Assembly (NCBI GenBank): GCA_033065855.1
Contig: JAVXUO010002227.1
Coordinates: 372,001 to 436,000 of the forward strand
Reading direction: 5' to 3'
DNA length: 64,000 nt
DNA from: Escallonia rubra
Taxonomy: Eukaryota > Streptophyta > Magnoliopsida > Escalloniales > Escalloniaceae
The translations under genes were made by a program, and so were the position numbers. Positions 11,064-23,837 of this stretch are shown piece after piece. Position 1 is the first letter of the stretch; the number at the start of each line of letters is the position of its first letter. The notes beneath the pieces are model-generated. The model saw only the letters and a list, made by a program, of their open reading frames with translations, was not told the origin of the DNA and searched no databases.

Positions 11064-11927
11064 AGTGCATGATTGGGTGGATTTTATATAAGGAGGGATG
11101 ATTTGAATGACAGAAAAAGAATAGCACTTGCGATGCTAATGTGTAGAATGCACTACGAAAATGCTTAATGCACCCATATGGTATGATGAAATTTTTTTCC
11201 CCAGTGCCGATGTGATATATATTTTTTTTTATTAATACGAAATTGAGCAACACTGTTTAGAAATTGAAAGAAAGATGACTAATTATTTTTTCTTTTGACG
11301 GTAAAGGATACTCTCGGGTTAATTTTAGCGTCAATCGAGATTAATTCTCCTTCATTTCCAAGAGATTTTAGGTGCACCGTTCACATCGGCATGATGCATT
11401 CAGAGAAATATTTTTCTGAGTGCTGGTTCTAAGGTATGAATTCAGGCACGCAATTCTTGAAAGGCGGTGCACCTAACCCTAGGCGAGGCGTGAAGTTAAG
11501 GAAATAAGCAAACCTCCTTGACCACCAGATTAAATCCTTGTGGTTGGACATATGACTAACTCCGCGCATGAGTAATTAACTAACTCAATCCACCTTGTGA
11601 GAGTTGTGTTTTGTATTGTAGTCTTTCGTTTCTTTAATTTCTTAAAGTTTAGGCCTCCAAACCATCACTATTACACGAGATTCCTTAGTTTAGTTTCAGG
11701 ATTAGACGTCTCATTAGATGGTAATCATCTGCCAAGAAGTATTCTTATAACAACAGTTTTGGCTGCGTGACTAATTTAATTGCTGTACAACTATAATGGT
11801 CAAATATCTCCTATCCCAAGTCCCAACAACTCTTGATTCCCATAGCAGCACACCTTTGACAAAAGAATAGCCGAATTGCGTCAGAAAACTTGCAAATCTT
11901 TTAATAGAGAGGACATGGGAAGTGGAT

Positions 11928-11989
<62 letters not shown>

Positions 11990-13640
11990 TATTTCAAGTA
12001 GCCTGTGGATTAAAGGAATCATGAAGTTGAGAAAGAATGGAAGGATCATGTGTGGTGGTATTTTGACTTATGTTCAGATCATGATAAGAACTTTTTAAAA
12101 GGTACTACTAGGGAAAGGAAGGTATAGAACAAGAAGGGAATAGTTGACACGATAATTTGTGACGATGCTTTTAATATTAGTATTTGATTATATTGTTGTT
12201 AGTTCATTTTGATTACGCGCATGTGACCATGCTTAATGTTTTTTCAAACACGTCAACAAATGTTTTAATGGTCAAAGTTTAACGCTACTGATCTAGTCAC
12301 ACCGAAGTGACGTCCTTAGCATAGTTATATAATTGAGCTCGAGAGATGCAGTAAACACGAATATAGGCAATTGTAGTAAGCAGGTACTTTTATAAGACGT
12401 GGAAGACAAAAAAAATCCCAGTTACATGAATCAAATACTTTTGGTTAAAGTGAGCAATCTTTGTCCAAGATAAGGCTTAACATCAAATCAGAGGACTCCA
12501 CAGTCCGCACCAGTTTAGCTCTTTCATGGAAGGAAAGAGGAAAAGTTCATGTCACTTCACCTTTAGATAGGTTGAAAAGTTCAGTTCTTTGTGTTTATCA
12601 AGTCATGTCATTTGATTCCGTGGGTTGACGTAGACCTAAAGGGCCATTGGAAGGAATGGTATCTTAGGCTTACCGATTTCGTCGTTGAAAGTATTGAATC
12701 AATGGTTGTTTGCCCATTCGGATCTGAGGACGGATCTCTTAGTTACGTAGACGTAGGTCCCTTTTTTGGCTTTCTTATCGTAGTTGTCGTTATATTGTAT
12801 TTCTCGTTCAATTAGCTATTTCTTTTTCGGTGCATATTTGAACTATCAGTTAATTGTGTATGGTACACTTTAAGGAAACAAATCCGGTACACCTCAAGTC
12901 AAGCACACATGAAACTTGATTTCATTATAGTAGAAAGTAGGGAATCTTGAAAATCGAGGAAATTAGACGTCGTCGCCAAACTTATCCTAAAACCTTATAG
13001 CCATCAACATTGCTGAGGAAATGGGCAAGCAATGCAGAAAAAAGGAAAGTGGATGGAATAACTAAAATGAGATGGCACGAAGGCGACGTGCATGGTTAGG
13101 CGAATGATCAATAGAAATAGTCGCTATTATCTATCTATCGTTTGACATGCATCTTATAGTGATCACACCTTTTCCAGATGTGACCTGCGTCGTCCAAATC
13201 TGCAAATTTGGCGCTTAAATCGCGAAGCGGGTGTGTTGAATCGATTTACATATAAATTTTCTGTTCAATGCTTTTCATGTTTACTGTTCATCGCCACATG
13301 CAAAAAGCTGAAAAGGATGTGAACGAAAATGCCACACAAAGTTAGAAAGTAATCCATATTTGACATGATAGTGCCATATTCCAACTTTCCAGTGCTGTGG
13401 GGACTGGAATATGTTGGTTTTTATCCTAAATACATTGTACATGTAGCTATAAAGTGATTTAGATATGCATCAAAGTCAGAATGGGATTTGTTTTTGCTGG
13501 AGAAAGTTGGTTTAGAGCTGCATTTTTTCACATTCAGGCTTGTTATGGCGATGTTTTCGTCATGATGGATGCTCATAAACCGCACATTCTATGTGCTTTT
13601 CTCTATTCAATCGTGACAAAACTAGGTAGTTCTGCTTATT
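11064..13640. other. Intergenic, no gene recognised
   Basis: No conserved open frame is visible on either strand. It includes the (AT)n tract at 11931-11992. The last few hundred bases before 13898 would hold the 3' UTR of the minus-strand phosphate permease gene. Confidence 0.5.
11931..11992. repeat. (AT)n microsatellite
   Basis: Sixty-two bases of AT dinucleotide interrupted once by a G. Confidence 0.95.
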
Positions 13641-13897
13641 TTTGAAGCCACTTCGACGAAAAAAATCTAATTTGCCAACAATCTTTTCAAATCAAAAGTT
13701 ACAGTTTTGTACTACTTTAACGGTAAGCCCCATACTTGCTGCAAAATCAGGATATTTCAGATTCGTATAATTTGGGTAGGGGCCCTAAGCTTACTCTAGT
13801 TAAATTTTTGCAACTGATATAGGAAGAATGTGACTATCTGCAGAATTTAGTGATAGTATATGTGTGGAGTTGCAGTTTGATGGTCCACATTCTAAGC

Positions 13898-16800
13898 TCA
13901 GGGCACTACATAAGCAGGGGAGTGTATGGAGATAGAATAGATTCCATAAGCAACAGAGCAGCAGAATAGGATGGTAATGAGCCACCCACATAGGAACTTC
14001 AATAGGAGCTTCCAGTTTACATTCTGCAATGACCAAAATCAGTTCAGTAAGAAAGATATTGCTAAGAGACTTTGGGGGAGTGATAGGGAATTACACTGAA
14101 AACTCACCCGAGGTTCATCAGCAATGCCAACTCCTACTAAAGATCCGATGAACGTATGGACACTCGACACTGGAAGCTTCATTCTTGTTACCACGATAAT
14201 TGTTGCCACCGCAGATACTTGTGAAGCCATACCTCTTGAATTGCTTATGTATGTCAGCTTGGAACCTAGACAGCGTGTGAGCCGCCAGCCAAACAGGAAG
14301 AACCCCATTGAGACACTGAGTCCCCCAAGCGCTCTAAACCACCAATTGACATGCAAGGATCCCTGGTAGTACCATATGCATTAGAAGGAGTGCTTTAAGA
14401 ATGTGTGTAGCTGCAGACTATCCAATTGTTCACTAACAATAAACTGACCAAACTTATTGAGCACTCTGGTAGTGTTGCACATGTTGAGGGTAGGAATTAA
14501 TGTAGTTAAACTTACCAAATTTGCTCCATTTCCTGAAAATTTTGCTCTGTGAGAGAAAACATCGAATATAGCTTGGTATGGGCTCACCAGATCAGCAACC
14601 TCACTCGCAGATTGAATAAGCCTGTAAAATTGATTGTGTTGCATAGATGTGCTGCTATAAGATCAAGTACAAAATGGAGCTCTTCAAGTGATAGTAAGAT
14701 TGAACTTACGCAAAGATGGATGAAGCAAGAAGCAAAGGAAATCCAAAGTAATCTTCCATCTCATCAAACTTCTCTGCTAGAGCATGCCGAATTAACGTGT
14801 GCCTGTCATACTTCATGACCTGCTACAAGTAAAGTGTTTCATCAAAGTTAGCAACTTCTCTATATTTGCAGTGAATTGCAACTTCTCCACAGATTATTGA
14901 AATCCTTGTTGGAGTGAACTGCCCATGAAAAATTTTGCTATATAGCAAATTCTTTGTTAATCTGAAGTTTAGAGTTGTAAATTAACTCATGTCAAACCAA
15001 TTTTATTTAGGAAAGTAGTTAATTTCCACATAATCATGGGGAACGGTATATAGAAGTGGATTCTTCTGCCCTAAGTTCCTATAGGCCACAGCCTGGTCTA
15101 GGATCGAGTCCCGTGATTCCTAAAGGGAAAAAAAGACTGACTATTTGAGGTGGTAATGGATACAGAAAGAACTTAACAGGAAAAAGGGTGGATAATGCTG
15201 AACTTCTGATGAACTTTAACATATTTTCTCTAATAGTTGTTTTCTCAATCTTCTGAAAATTTCTCGTCTGAACCAACCGATTAGGCGTGGACTCAAGAAG
15301 TTGCCTGAATGGAGTTGCTTGTCCATTAGTAGACTGTGAAGCTGATTTAACAAGTTCAGTTTCCCCAACTGGATCTGGTGAGCCCCAGCTCCGTTCGTCC
15401 ACTTCATACACTGTGTCAAGAACTCTCATCTGCATGAATTCCGTCAATGCCTCTTCAAATTCTTCATTGTCATCATCAACTTTCGCATCACTCGTATCAT
15501 TTTGACCTTCTGGGCACTTTTGCTTTACTGAATTTTTCTGCTTTTTGGTGTTGAAAACAGTATCAAATCTTTGTCTAGCCAAGGGAACCACCACAACCTA
15601 CAAAGCAGGGTATAATTTCCAAAATGAGTAAGCCGAATTACAATGTAGATTAACGAAGTACTTGCAGCCTTTCATCCCTACAAAAGGGGCATCATTCCAG
15701 AACTAACAATCTCTTGATCTTTCTTTCATTTCGATTTCTGAGCCTCCATAAGTTCTAAGTAACAGAACATTGAGTGATAGTATGATCTACTCTTGAAAGT
15801 TGGCTCTTTTCAGCGACGTACCAAAATCAGAAGGGGTATAAGAACTTACCAGAGACAGTAAGGCTCCAATCAAGGTGGACACTGCAACGGCAACAATGGT
15901 AATCCACGTATAGACGGTCACAAGACGTGGGATGACCTGCCATTGCATAATCATAAGCACTGGTTAAATCTATGCAACAAAAATTTCTGACCTTTCCAGT
16001 GCAGTCAAAAAGTATATGGCAATCTTAGAGGAAAAAGGATTATAACCTTCTCCTTACAAATTAAGGAGTATAAATCAGTAAGCGACTAGTGCACAACTGA
16101 TAATGTGTAATGCACAAGCACCTGATGCATGAGGAAGAGGCAAAGCAGCCCGGCTGCAAGTCCATAGTAGACAGGGAGGAAAATAAGGATCCTCTTCTCG
16201 GCATTTTCATGACGAAGCAGAGAAGTCCTCAAGATAGTGAAGAAGCAGAACGCGCAGATGCAAGCAATTACTGGCGCTATTGTCCATTCCAAGAAAATCC
16301 ATACGATACCTCCACCGGTGAAGTTGTGATTCTCATTCTGAAATAGCAATTGAACATCAGAAACAAACTTTTTAGAACATCTGGCACAACCGAAATAACC
16401 TTTTAGCTTTTCTTTGTTTTTTGTTTTTTGTTTTTTGGTTTTACTTTGTTATTCAGTAAACATATAGTGATCAAGATGCAACACTTTTCTTAAATTAACT
16501 CGCTAAGCTGCCGTCGTTTATTAAGAAATAGCATTACTTCTGTACATTTCTTACCTTGTTCCACAAGGGTATGAATTTAAAACCTTCAGTAACAAGCATG
16601 GTTCCTAACAAGGCACCCTGTGTTGATTGCTGAGATGAGACTGGTAACTCAAAGTATGTAGCCAGTGCAAGCCAGAGTGCTATTCCAGTGACAGACTAGA
16701 TTAGAACTGAAGAATCCATACCCAGAAAAACTGCTAAAAACAAATCAGTGGCTCTAACACCAGAATAACATATGCTATATCATTTTCTATAGGACATTCT

Positions 16801-17596
16801 TCACAAAAATTAAATGGCCTTCATGAAAAATAAAATGATCAACATATGTGAAAAAGCGATATAAAGAGATGTGATTTACTTGTAGTAATGAGAACAACTA
16901 CCAGACTCCACATCAAGAAACCTTCATTTGGTTGATTCTCTTTAATAAACTGCAAGAAGATGATGAATTTTGTCAGCTCCTACCAGCATATGCCCATATG
17001 CATTGACAAATTGAACCATTTTTACATGTTTATTGTAAGATTTCGAAACTGAATAGGGAAGCAATATGTTTTGCCAACATACATCCGAGAAAAGAGCATT
17101 GACACTGCTGTTGCTTGCAAATGCTGCTCCAGGAACATAGATTACACAAGCCACCATTGAGGCCTTCAAAAATGTGAGTGCCCCAGACCCTATGGGCGTT
17201 GAGAACTGCATATTAGCCCAACATATCACACATCTTCACATGTACAACACAATAAACATTTTAAAGTCATGATAGTCCGATTTCCCTCTAGTAACCAGTG
17301 GGTCTAACTGTATGATAAGGAGAGGGTTAGTTCAATTCTGGAGCGAGATCATCGTTTTCCCCTAATAAGCGTACAATATCTCAAACAGACCTGCTTTAGC
17401 AAAAAGTCAACCACGATAGCAATGGCCTAAAGAAGGGACATACCGAGGCTGGAAGATTGTTGGCACCGGCTGAAAATGCCATTGCAAATGCAGCAATGGC
17501 ACCAAACACTGGTATCCAATGGTAGGTTCCGTTCCACGTTCCAACAACTCCGGTGGCCAACTCCACCGAAATTTTGATTCTTTCGTGGGAAGACAT
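13898..17596 (-). CDS. PHO4/PiT-family inorganic phosphate permease
   Basis: Eleven coding exons on the minus strand: 17596-17444, 17205-17083, 16949-16880, 16679-16555, 16337-16122, 15936-15850, 15597-15178, 14819-14710, 14621-14516, 14362-14108, 14023-13898. Every intron is GT-AG; the sum is 1791 nt, 596 residues plus TGA. PiT proteins are membrane transporters for inorganic phosphate, with two related halves flanking a hydrophilic loop. Seen here: first-half signature FSAGANNLPASFSTPIGSGA, then ATYFELPVSSQQS; a charged loop near residues 320-390 (DDDNEEFEEALTEF); second half with KLPVSSVHTFIGSLVGVGIA and a last membrane segment ending AYVVP. The exon-4 acceptor AATAG|CACTC keeps the frame; the AG 16 bp upstream would not. 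An in-frame Met at 17680 would add 28 residues. The signature Asp residues are changed (see findings), so transport activity is inferred from family only. Confidence 0.88.
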
Positions 17597-17680
17597 TGCT
17601 GTGGCAAGAGATTCAGTGTTCCAGAATAATGTCCTACAAAGTTGAGATTGGGATGAGCTAATGAGTGATCTTCTTAACAT

Positions 17681-19257
17681 TGGAAGTCACACCAGTGGTT
17701 AACATTGTACGCTTGTTTTTTGTTAGGGGCTACAGTTCTTTCTTGTTTGTGTTGCTTTCTTGTTTTACTCCTACAGTTGGTTGAAAATCTTGATCCCTCT
17801 CTTGGATTTGAATGAACTTCCTTGCACCTTGCAACCATCGGATGATCCAGATTTCAATTTCACAGAAGGATGAAGCCAATGGAAGTACAAGTCAAAGCTG
17901 CTATATGTGCAAGTCTTGTCTTTGATCCAAAAACGCATACAACAATCATTTGACTGGAGTGGGCTTTTATGCATCTAACAATAAACAAGGTACCACAGCC
18001 GTCTTCTTTTTGTCTTTTTTTTCTTTTGTTGCAGATTCGTTGTCCCTTTTTCCAATTAATGGCTTCAAAGAGGATGCGTGGGACTCTGCATTGCAACTTC
18101 TTATCAACGAAGTTCATAAACTTTACTATATAAACAAGGTGAGAACACTTCGTTTATTTATTTATGACAAAAAACATTCGCCGCAAAAGTTTGCATAATG
18201 AGAAAAGTTAAGCTATAGCGGCAAATAATATTTCGATACCTTATGGGTTGATACACCCCTTATAATTGTTGAAGCTAGGCCACAATTTTCTTCATCTTTC
18301 GGGTGGAGTGGCTAGCCTTTCTCCTTCCTCAAGGAAGGAGAAAGGAGAAAGGAGAAAGGGTGAGTTGGTGGTGTTTGCCAATAGCCAACGAAGGTTGCGG
18401 ATTGGCGTGAATGAATTCCAGATTCAATGTTTTGGGTGCAACAACAAAGGTGGTGACTCCATTGAGTAACGGCGCCGGTCGTGACTTGATGAATCTGTAC
18501 AAATAAGAATCACGTGCTTGATTATGGTGTTTGTTTCTTTTTTATAGTTTGGATCTACCTTGGAAGCGACTTCGAAATACGATTTCCTGACTATTGAAAA
18601 GCTTGTTGTCGTCATGAGTAAGTTTTGAACATAATGGATCCGAGAATGTAGCTTGCAGGTTTCATGATATACAAATCTGGTTGGTTTTGAGTTATTTCGC
18701 TGAAGAGGGTGTTTCCGTGATATAGTTTATTAAGTATTTTTGTTGGCACTTCAATACCCACGACTTCATTTAGTGTGTCATCATTTTTTTTTTATGATTA
18801 GAACTGTTATTTAAATGAGTCGTTGATATATGAATTAGAACCAGCGATCTTGTGTGAACTCAGTCCTTTTGGGGCTGGTGTGCCGTGGTTTTGTACCTAA
18901 AGTGGTTCCAAACATTGTATTGTTAGATGGTTGATCTGTATAAGCAATATAATCGTTTCTTTATTGAAAGAAAGAAGCACATTTCTCGGTCCAAGTCCAG
19001 CTTGTCCAGCTTTAAATAATTCTTTCAGATAATGAAGAAGTACACTTTGGGCAGCCGACATAAAGTCCATTAGGAGCCTAAGGGATCAAGTTGAAGCGTT
19101 AGGTAAACCATTGTAAGGAGCTCTCTAAGAAATTTGGTTTGACTTGCTAATAAAATTAGCTAAGTTTGACTAATACCTAATGTACAATTTAGTCAAGGAA
19201 ATCGGTATTTGAGTTTCGCTAGAGTTTTTTAAGCTCCGTTTTGTCACTTATAGGGAA
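17681..19257. other. Upstream region of the phosphate permease gene, otherwise empty
   Basis: This should hold the promoter and any 5' UTR of the minus-strand permease gene. Short open frames on both strands (for example 17860-18198) show no domain. No clear TATA box could be assigned. Confidence 0.4.
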
Positions 19258-20603
19258 GCGTTAATTACGCAGTTGACCATCGAACTATTAGGCAAATTCT
19301 ACTTTAACCATTGTATTTCGATTTGTGTCAAAGTGACCACTGGACTAGTCAATTTGTACAATTAAGCCCATTCTGTTAGCTTCCGTTATTCCCAAGTCCG
19401 TTAAATAGCTTAATTCAGGGATAACTTCGTCACTCTCTATTCTCTTTTCTTTTCCTCTCCCATTTCTTTCTTCTTATTTCTTCTTTCTCCCATCACCACT
19501 ACAACCAAGCCGCCCCACCTCACCCAGGCCTTACCACCCACTATCACCACCATACGTTCATCCTTACTCTCCCCAAAAAACCCATCTGCCCTACAATCAA
19601 TCCCATCTTACCTACATCCAACCACCAGTAGCCACGGTCAACCACCAGTAGCCACGACTGACCACCATTATGTTAAAAACAAACCACCACCACAATCCGA
19701 CATCTGACCACCACCGTACCCAAGCCAACCGGCCACAGTCCTCTTTGTGCCAACAACAAGCCACCATCATCCTGACCTATTGCAACCATGGCCCCATTAC
19801 CCATAACTATCACCACCGTACATCCAACCACCACAGCACCCACACCCAACCACCATCGTCACCATATTCCACCACCAGCAATGTCGTCGCAACACCCCGC
19901 CATACTCGGTCACAACACTGCCACCATTTGTACCATCATTGTAAGCACAATAGTGCCACCACCATACGTTAATTGACAAAACAAGATCTCCAGGACACCA
20001 CCACGAATAGATTTGGCAACACCATGGCTGGTTACCTAGCTCTGCCACACTACCACCACAAATACCCACAATCTTCGGCACAGTGCCACCACCACTACCC
20101 AGATCGTTAACCACGGGACCACCATTATTACCACAATCATGGATTGCAATCTAGGTAGTTATGGTCGGCGGGGGATGGTGATCATTGTCGGAGAGAGATC
20201 TTTCGATTTGTGGGGGCAGCGAGAACACGGAGGCAGTTTGCGGTTCTATCTGGTGGAGAGAGAGAGATAGATATAGATAGAGATAGAGGAGGGGGAGAAA
20301 TCAAGGAATAGATATTTCTTGGGGTCATTTAAGAAATAATTTTTTTTTTGGGTTAACTGAAGATAAGTTAGACTAAAAAATTAAAAAAAATTAAACGAGA
20401 ATCTTGTTTGTTATTATTTGACAATTTTACCCTTTATTTAAGCCTCATGTGCCTCGCACATGAGCGGTTAACGGATCAAAATTAACAGACTGACCTATTT
20501 GAAATCAATTAAAGAATTCAATGGTCACTTTGACACAAATCGAAGTACAGTGGTCAAAGTAGAATTTGCCTAATAGTTCGATGGTCAACCGCATAATTAA
20601 CTC
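19258..20603. mobile_element. Non-autonomous MULE (Mutator-like) with about 100-bp TIRs
   Basis: The left end GCGTTAATTACGCAGTTGAC and the right end in reverse, GAGTTAATTATGCGGTTGAC, begin inverted repeats that stay nearly identical for about 100 bp (shared CATCGAACTATTAGGCAAAT). Flanks are TATAGGGAA (19249-19257) and TATAGGAAA (20604-20612), a 9-bp target duplication with one mismatch, as expected for Mutator-type insertion. The centre (19490-20110) is GC-rich and full of CCACCA/CACCAC; the open frames across it are compositional (His/Pro/Thr runs on one strand, Gly/Trp on the other). No transposase. Confidence 0.8.
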
Positions 20604-20612
20604 TATAGGAAA

Positions 20613-21900
20613 TATATCCACATTTTTAATGCTTTTAGAGACGAAAATGGAGCTCAAATATCATTCCCTTTTAATTGGGCCAAAAACAAGCTTGTCAATA
20701 ACAAATTGCTAAGCGAACAAATTTAACTAAGCTCTACAGAGTGAAAAGTATTCATATTTGCTTAGCATTTTTCGTTAATTTTGCAAGTCAATCGTAGTTC
20801 CGATGATAAAGTGGGTTGGGTTTTATCACATCCTCCTAAAGTAACAAATGCTCCCGTAATCATCACTCTTACTACTTTATTTTGCATTGTATCATAGGGG
20901 ACCAAAAATAAATTGACGTTACTCCTTCAATGGGGTATTTTTTGTTGTTGTTGTTCGTATTGGACATTTAATCTGCAAATAATAAGCACTTTTAAGACTG
21001 TGGTTCCACTCAAAATTTTTTTTTTCTTTGTACCCTAAATATCTCACTTTGAATAACTCTAAAGCAGTGAATTTGCACCCAAAAAAATAAAAAATCGGTC
21101 CTAAACAAACACTTTAATAATCTCTGCATCTTGTTCGTGACTACGTGTAGTTTTACAAATTGTACTTCTCAGGGTATTTTACTTGCAGAAGAAATGGCTA
21201 GATATAAAGTATCTACTTAAGCAAAGACAACTACACTTGGGACTAATTACATTTGCAATTTATATTTCTTATTTATTTATTCATTTAGTACACATGAATA
21301 CATGTAAAACTCCGCACCCCTTTATTTCGGTCAGGTCAAGTCGAGTAAGGTTTAAGGACTTGACCCATTTCAGACCCAACGAGCGTTGACGTGGGTCTTG
21401 TTGCGAGTCAGTCTGGATTAAAGTCGTCTTTGACCCAACCTGTTTTTCATCCATGATTATTCGATTTAACCTGGCCTTTATCATCCCCAGTCCCTGTATA
21501 AAGTTCGTCAACGTTTTCACTGTCAAATACGTGTGTGACATCTGCCAAACTTTAGTCGGATTGGGACTACCAACCTGTACACTCGTGAGAGGGTGCCAAA
21601 AGAGGGGATTTGGGATGTTCCTTGAAAAATTTCTTGTCTCCACCCCTCAAACCACTCTCTCTCTCCCCCCCTACGTACACAAAATTTGGTAAAGAACGGG
21701 CCAACGAGTCAAAACACCCCCACCACATGCTTTTCCAAAAGCTTTGAACAATCTGTTCGCGTCCACACACACATCCCACTGCCGATTCTGCCCCTACAAG
21801 TTCCGCAGATCTTCCCAGAATATGCCGTAATTTCGGGGGGTAAGGTGGGTATTTCGCGTGCAGCCTGCCTGGTTGGACCAACTAGGTGCTTCTTAGGAAC
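20613..21900. other. Intergenic, no gene recognised
   Basis: AT-rich up to about 21280, then GC-richer with overlapping short open frames on both strands that carry no recognised domain. Probably leads into the distal 5' region of the TPS gene. Confidence 0.4.
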
Positions 21901-21956
21901 CCCTGCAGGACCGACCATTATTAGAAGCGGGGTGGGGGGCAAAAAGGAAATCCGCC

Positions 21957-22190
21957 CACGTGCTTCCACGTGTTGGTGGAGTGACGTCACGCCTGACACA
22001 ATCTCCGTGCCACGTCAGCCCCTGCTTTAATCGTCGCGCCTTATCCGCTTGCTTTTCTCCCGCGGTTCGCCACGTGGCAACGCGGTGCGTTTGTCCCCTC
22101 CGCGCGCCCTTTAGACTGGGCATCTTTCTCTCCTCCGCTGGACAAAACTTTCTTCTTGTGCTCTCTTTCCGTCTTTTTTTCTGCCACGTG
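21957..22190. promoter_or_regulatory. Cluster of G-box/ABRE-like and TGACGTCA sites
   Basis: Within 234 bp there are four CACGTG cores (21957-21962, 21967-21972, 22071-22076, 22185-22190; the last two within GCCACGTGGCA), one palindromic TGACGTCA (21982-21989) and one CACGTC (22011-22016). These are classic plant bZIP/bHLH binding motifs. The cluster is 1.65-1.9 kb upstream of the TPS start codon; another CACGTG is at 23070-23075. Whether it serves the TPS gene or an unrecognised transcript is unknown. Confidence 0.5.
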
Positions 22191-22449
22191 GCACCCAAGC
22201 AGTTCAACCTCTTGATTTTTGTCAAAAAATATATATCGTTCTTTTTTCTTTAAAAAGAAATTGTATCTACCTTGACATTAAACAAAACAACTGACAAGAA
22301 GATAGTACGTTGCATTTAATACAAGCGTTATTCTAATTTATCCGTTGAAGCATGTTAGCGTTGACGTCTTCTACCGTTGTTATTGGTCGTGATTGAAAAT
22401 TGATAATACGTGTTTTAGACAATTGGTGGTCTCAACCATCGTGCTTTAG

Positions 22450-22640
22450 TAAGACCAGACGAGATGAGGGATGGCAATATGGGGCACCCCGCCTCGCCTG
22501 ACACAATCTAAAGTTGCCCCATCTTCATATTGTCCCGTTTTTTATTTAATCCACACCATCCGCCCTATCTCATTTAGATGCAACCCATCCCATTAACTTG
22601 ATTTATACGGGTCAACCAGTTTAATCTCTGATTTTTATTT
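22450..22640. repeat. GGGATGGCAATAT...-type dispersed repeat (uncertain)
   Basis: The stretch GAGGGATGGCAATATGGGGC followed by CCCCGCCTCGCCTG-like and CCATCC-rich text resembles a dispersed repeat common in angiosperm intergenic DNA. Its ends and class could not be defined. Confidence 0.25.
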
Positions 22641-23312
22641 ATTTAAACCCGTGACATTTTGTTAAAAAAAAAACAATTTTCTTTATTCGGGTAACAATGA
22701 TGAGTGGAGGTGGCTGCCGCTATTTGCCGGCAGTAACAAACGTTGGTAGAAGGTGCCAACAGACGATGGGTGGGGGGCGGAGACATGTGATAATTGTCAA
22801 CGGCTGTCAATCGACGGCTTGTGCGCGCGCACGAGAGAGACAGGGGAGACAAAAAAAAAAAAAAGGAAAGAAAAGATGTAGATGCGATCAGGTCGCCTAA
22901 TATCCACCATTTAAGGCTTCCGGAATTAGGTTCTAAGTCGGGCCGGACGGACGTGACTCTAATTATTATTAGGCTCCAAATTGCCATCTTTCCGACAACA
23001 AAGAAGAGACGAGCACACAGGACTTAGGGGGGTGCGGTACAATGACAGCTGGGGGTGTTGCGGCCATGACACGTGTGCACTTCCCTGTAAATAGCGCGTG
23101 ACAGAAAACCACATCACGTTGCCAGTTGGCATCACTAGGTTCTTGCTGGCCGACCTTATCCTGTTTCTTTCTCTCTTTATTTTTTTTTTGTTTTCTTTTA
23201 AATTTTTGTACTTTTATATTATATTATACAATAATAAAAGGCTTTGCATAGAGAGAGAAAGAAAAGGAAAGGAAAAAAACCAGATAGACATAGTTGAAGG
23301 TGAAGTGTGTGC

Positions 23313-23315
<3 letters not shown>

Positions 23316-23348
<33 letters not shown>
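23316..23348. repeat. (GA)n tract in the TPS 5' leader
   Basis: Sixteen GA dinucleotides just upstream of the probable leader intron. GA repeats of this kind are common in plant 5' UTRs and core promoters. Confidence 0.9.
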
Positions 23349-23350
<2 letters not shown>

Positions 23351-23458
23351 AAACCCTAAAGATTTATTCAGACTGAAATCAAGATAATTTTTTATCTTGG
23401 GTTTGACTTGCTAGATCCTAAAAAAGCTGCAAACTTCAATCATTATCGACACACACAG

Positions 23459-23750
23459 GTCAGTTTCGATGTTCCATTTCCCTCTCTTTCTTTTTCCTGT
23501 ATATGATGATGCAATCTATATTCCAGATTGCGCATGCTTATGTTATTTATATGCTGTTTGGCTTTGTATATGTTGTTTAAGCATGTATAGATTACGTGTA
23601 TGGAATTTATGCTGAAAATGGATCAATCTAATCAAAATTAGCATGTGGGTTTCTGTTTGATTGAATGGATCTATTTGTCGTGGTCACTTCGAATTTGGCA
23701 TATGGGTTTCAGTTTGTGTAACGATCTTGTTTCTTGGATACCCATTTCAG
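23459..23750 (+). other. Probable 5' UTR intron of the TPS7-type gene
   Basis: A donor (CACACAG|GTCAGT) at 23459 and an acceptor (CCATTTCAG|ATCG) ending at 23750 enclose 292 bp of T-rich sequence starting 380 bp upstream of the start codon. Leader introns are usual in class II TPS genes of plants. No transcript evidence is available. Confidence 0.5.
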
Positions 23751-23837
23751 ATCGTTGGCAATTCAACTTAAGTCCGCCGTAAAAGGGATTCTTGGTCTTG
23801 GTTTGGTGTGGTTGGGTTTAAAGAAAAGGTGTTCAAA

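Noticed and set aside
19670..20114. Histidine-rich and glycine/tryptophan-rich frames on opposite strands
   Set aside because: Both come from the CCACCA-rich core of a MULE; low complexity and no start or splice context.
21567..22253. Several overlapping frames of 97-114 codons on both strands
   Set aside because: Frames exist in most registers because the local GC content is high; no recognised domain; the region looks regulatory.
23808..23837. Upstream in-frame Met of the TPS7-type gene
   Set aside because: It would add ten residues (MVGFKEKVFK) before the conserved class II start MMSRSYTNLL.
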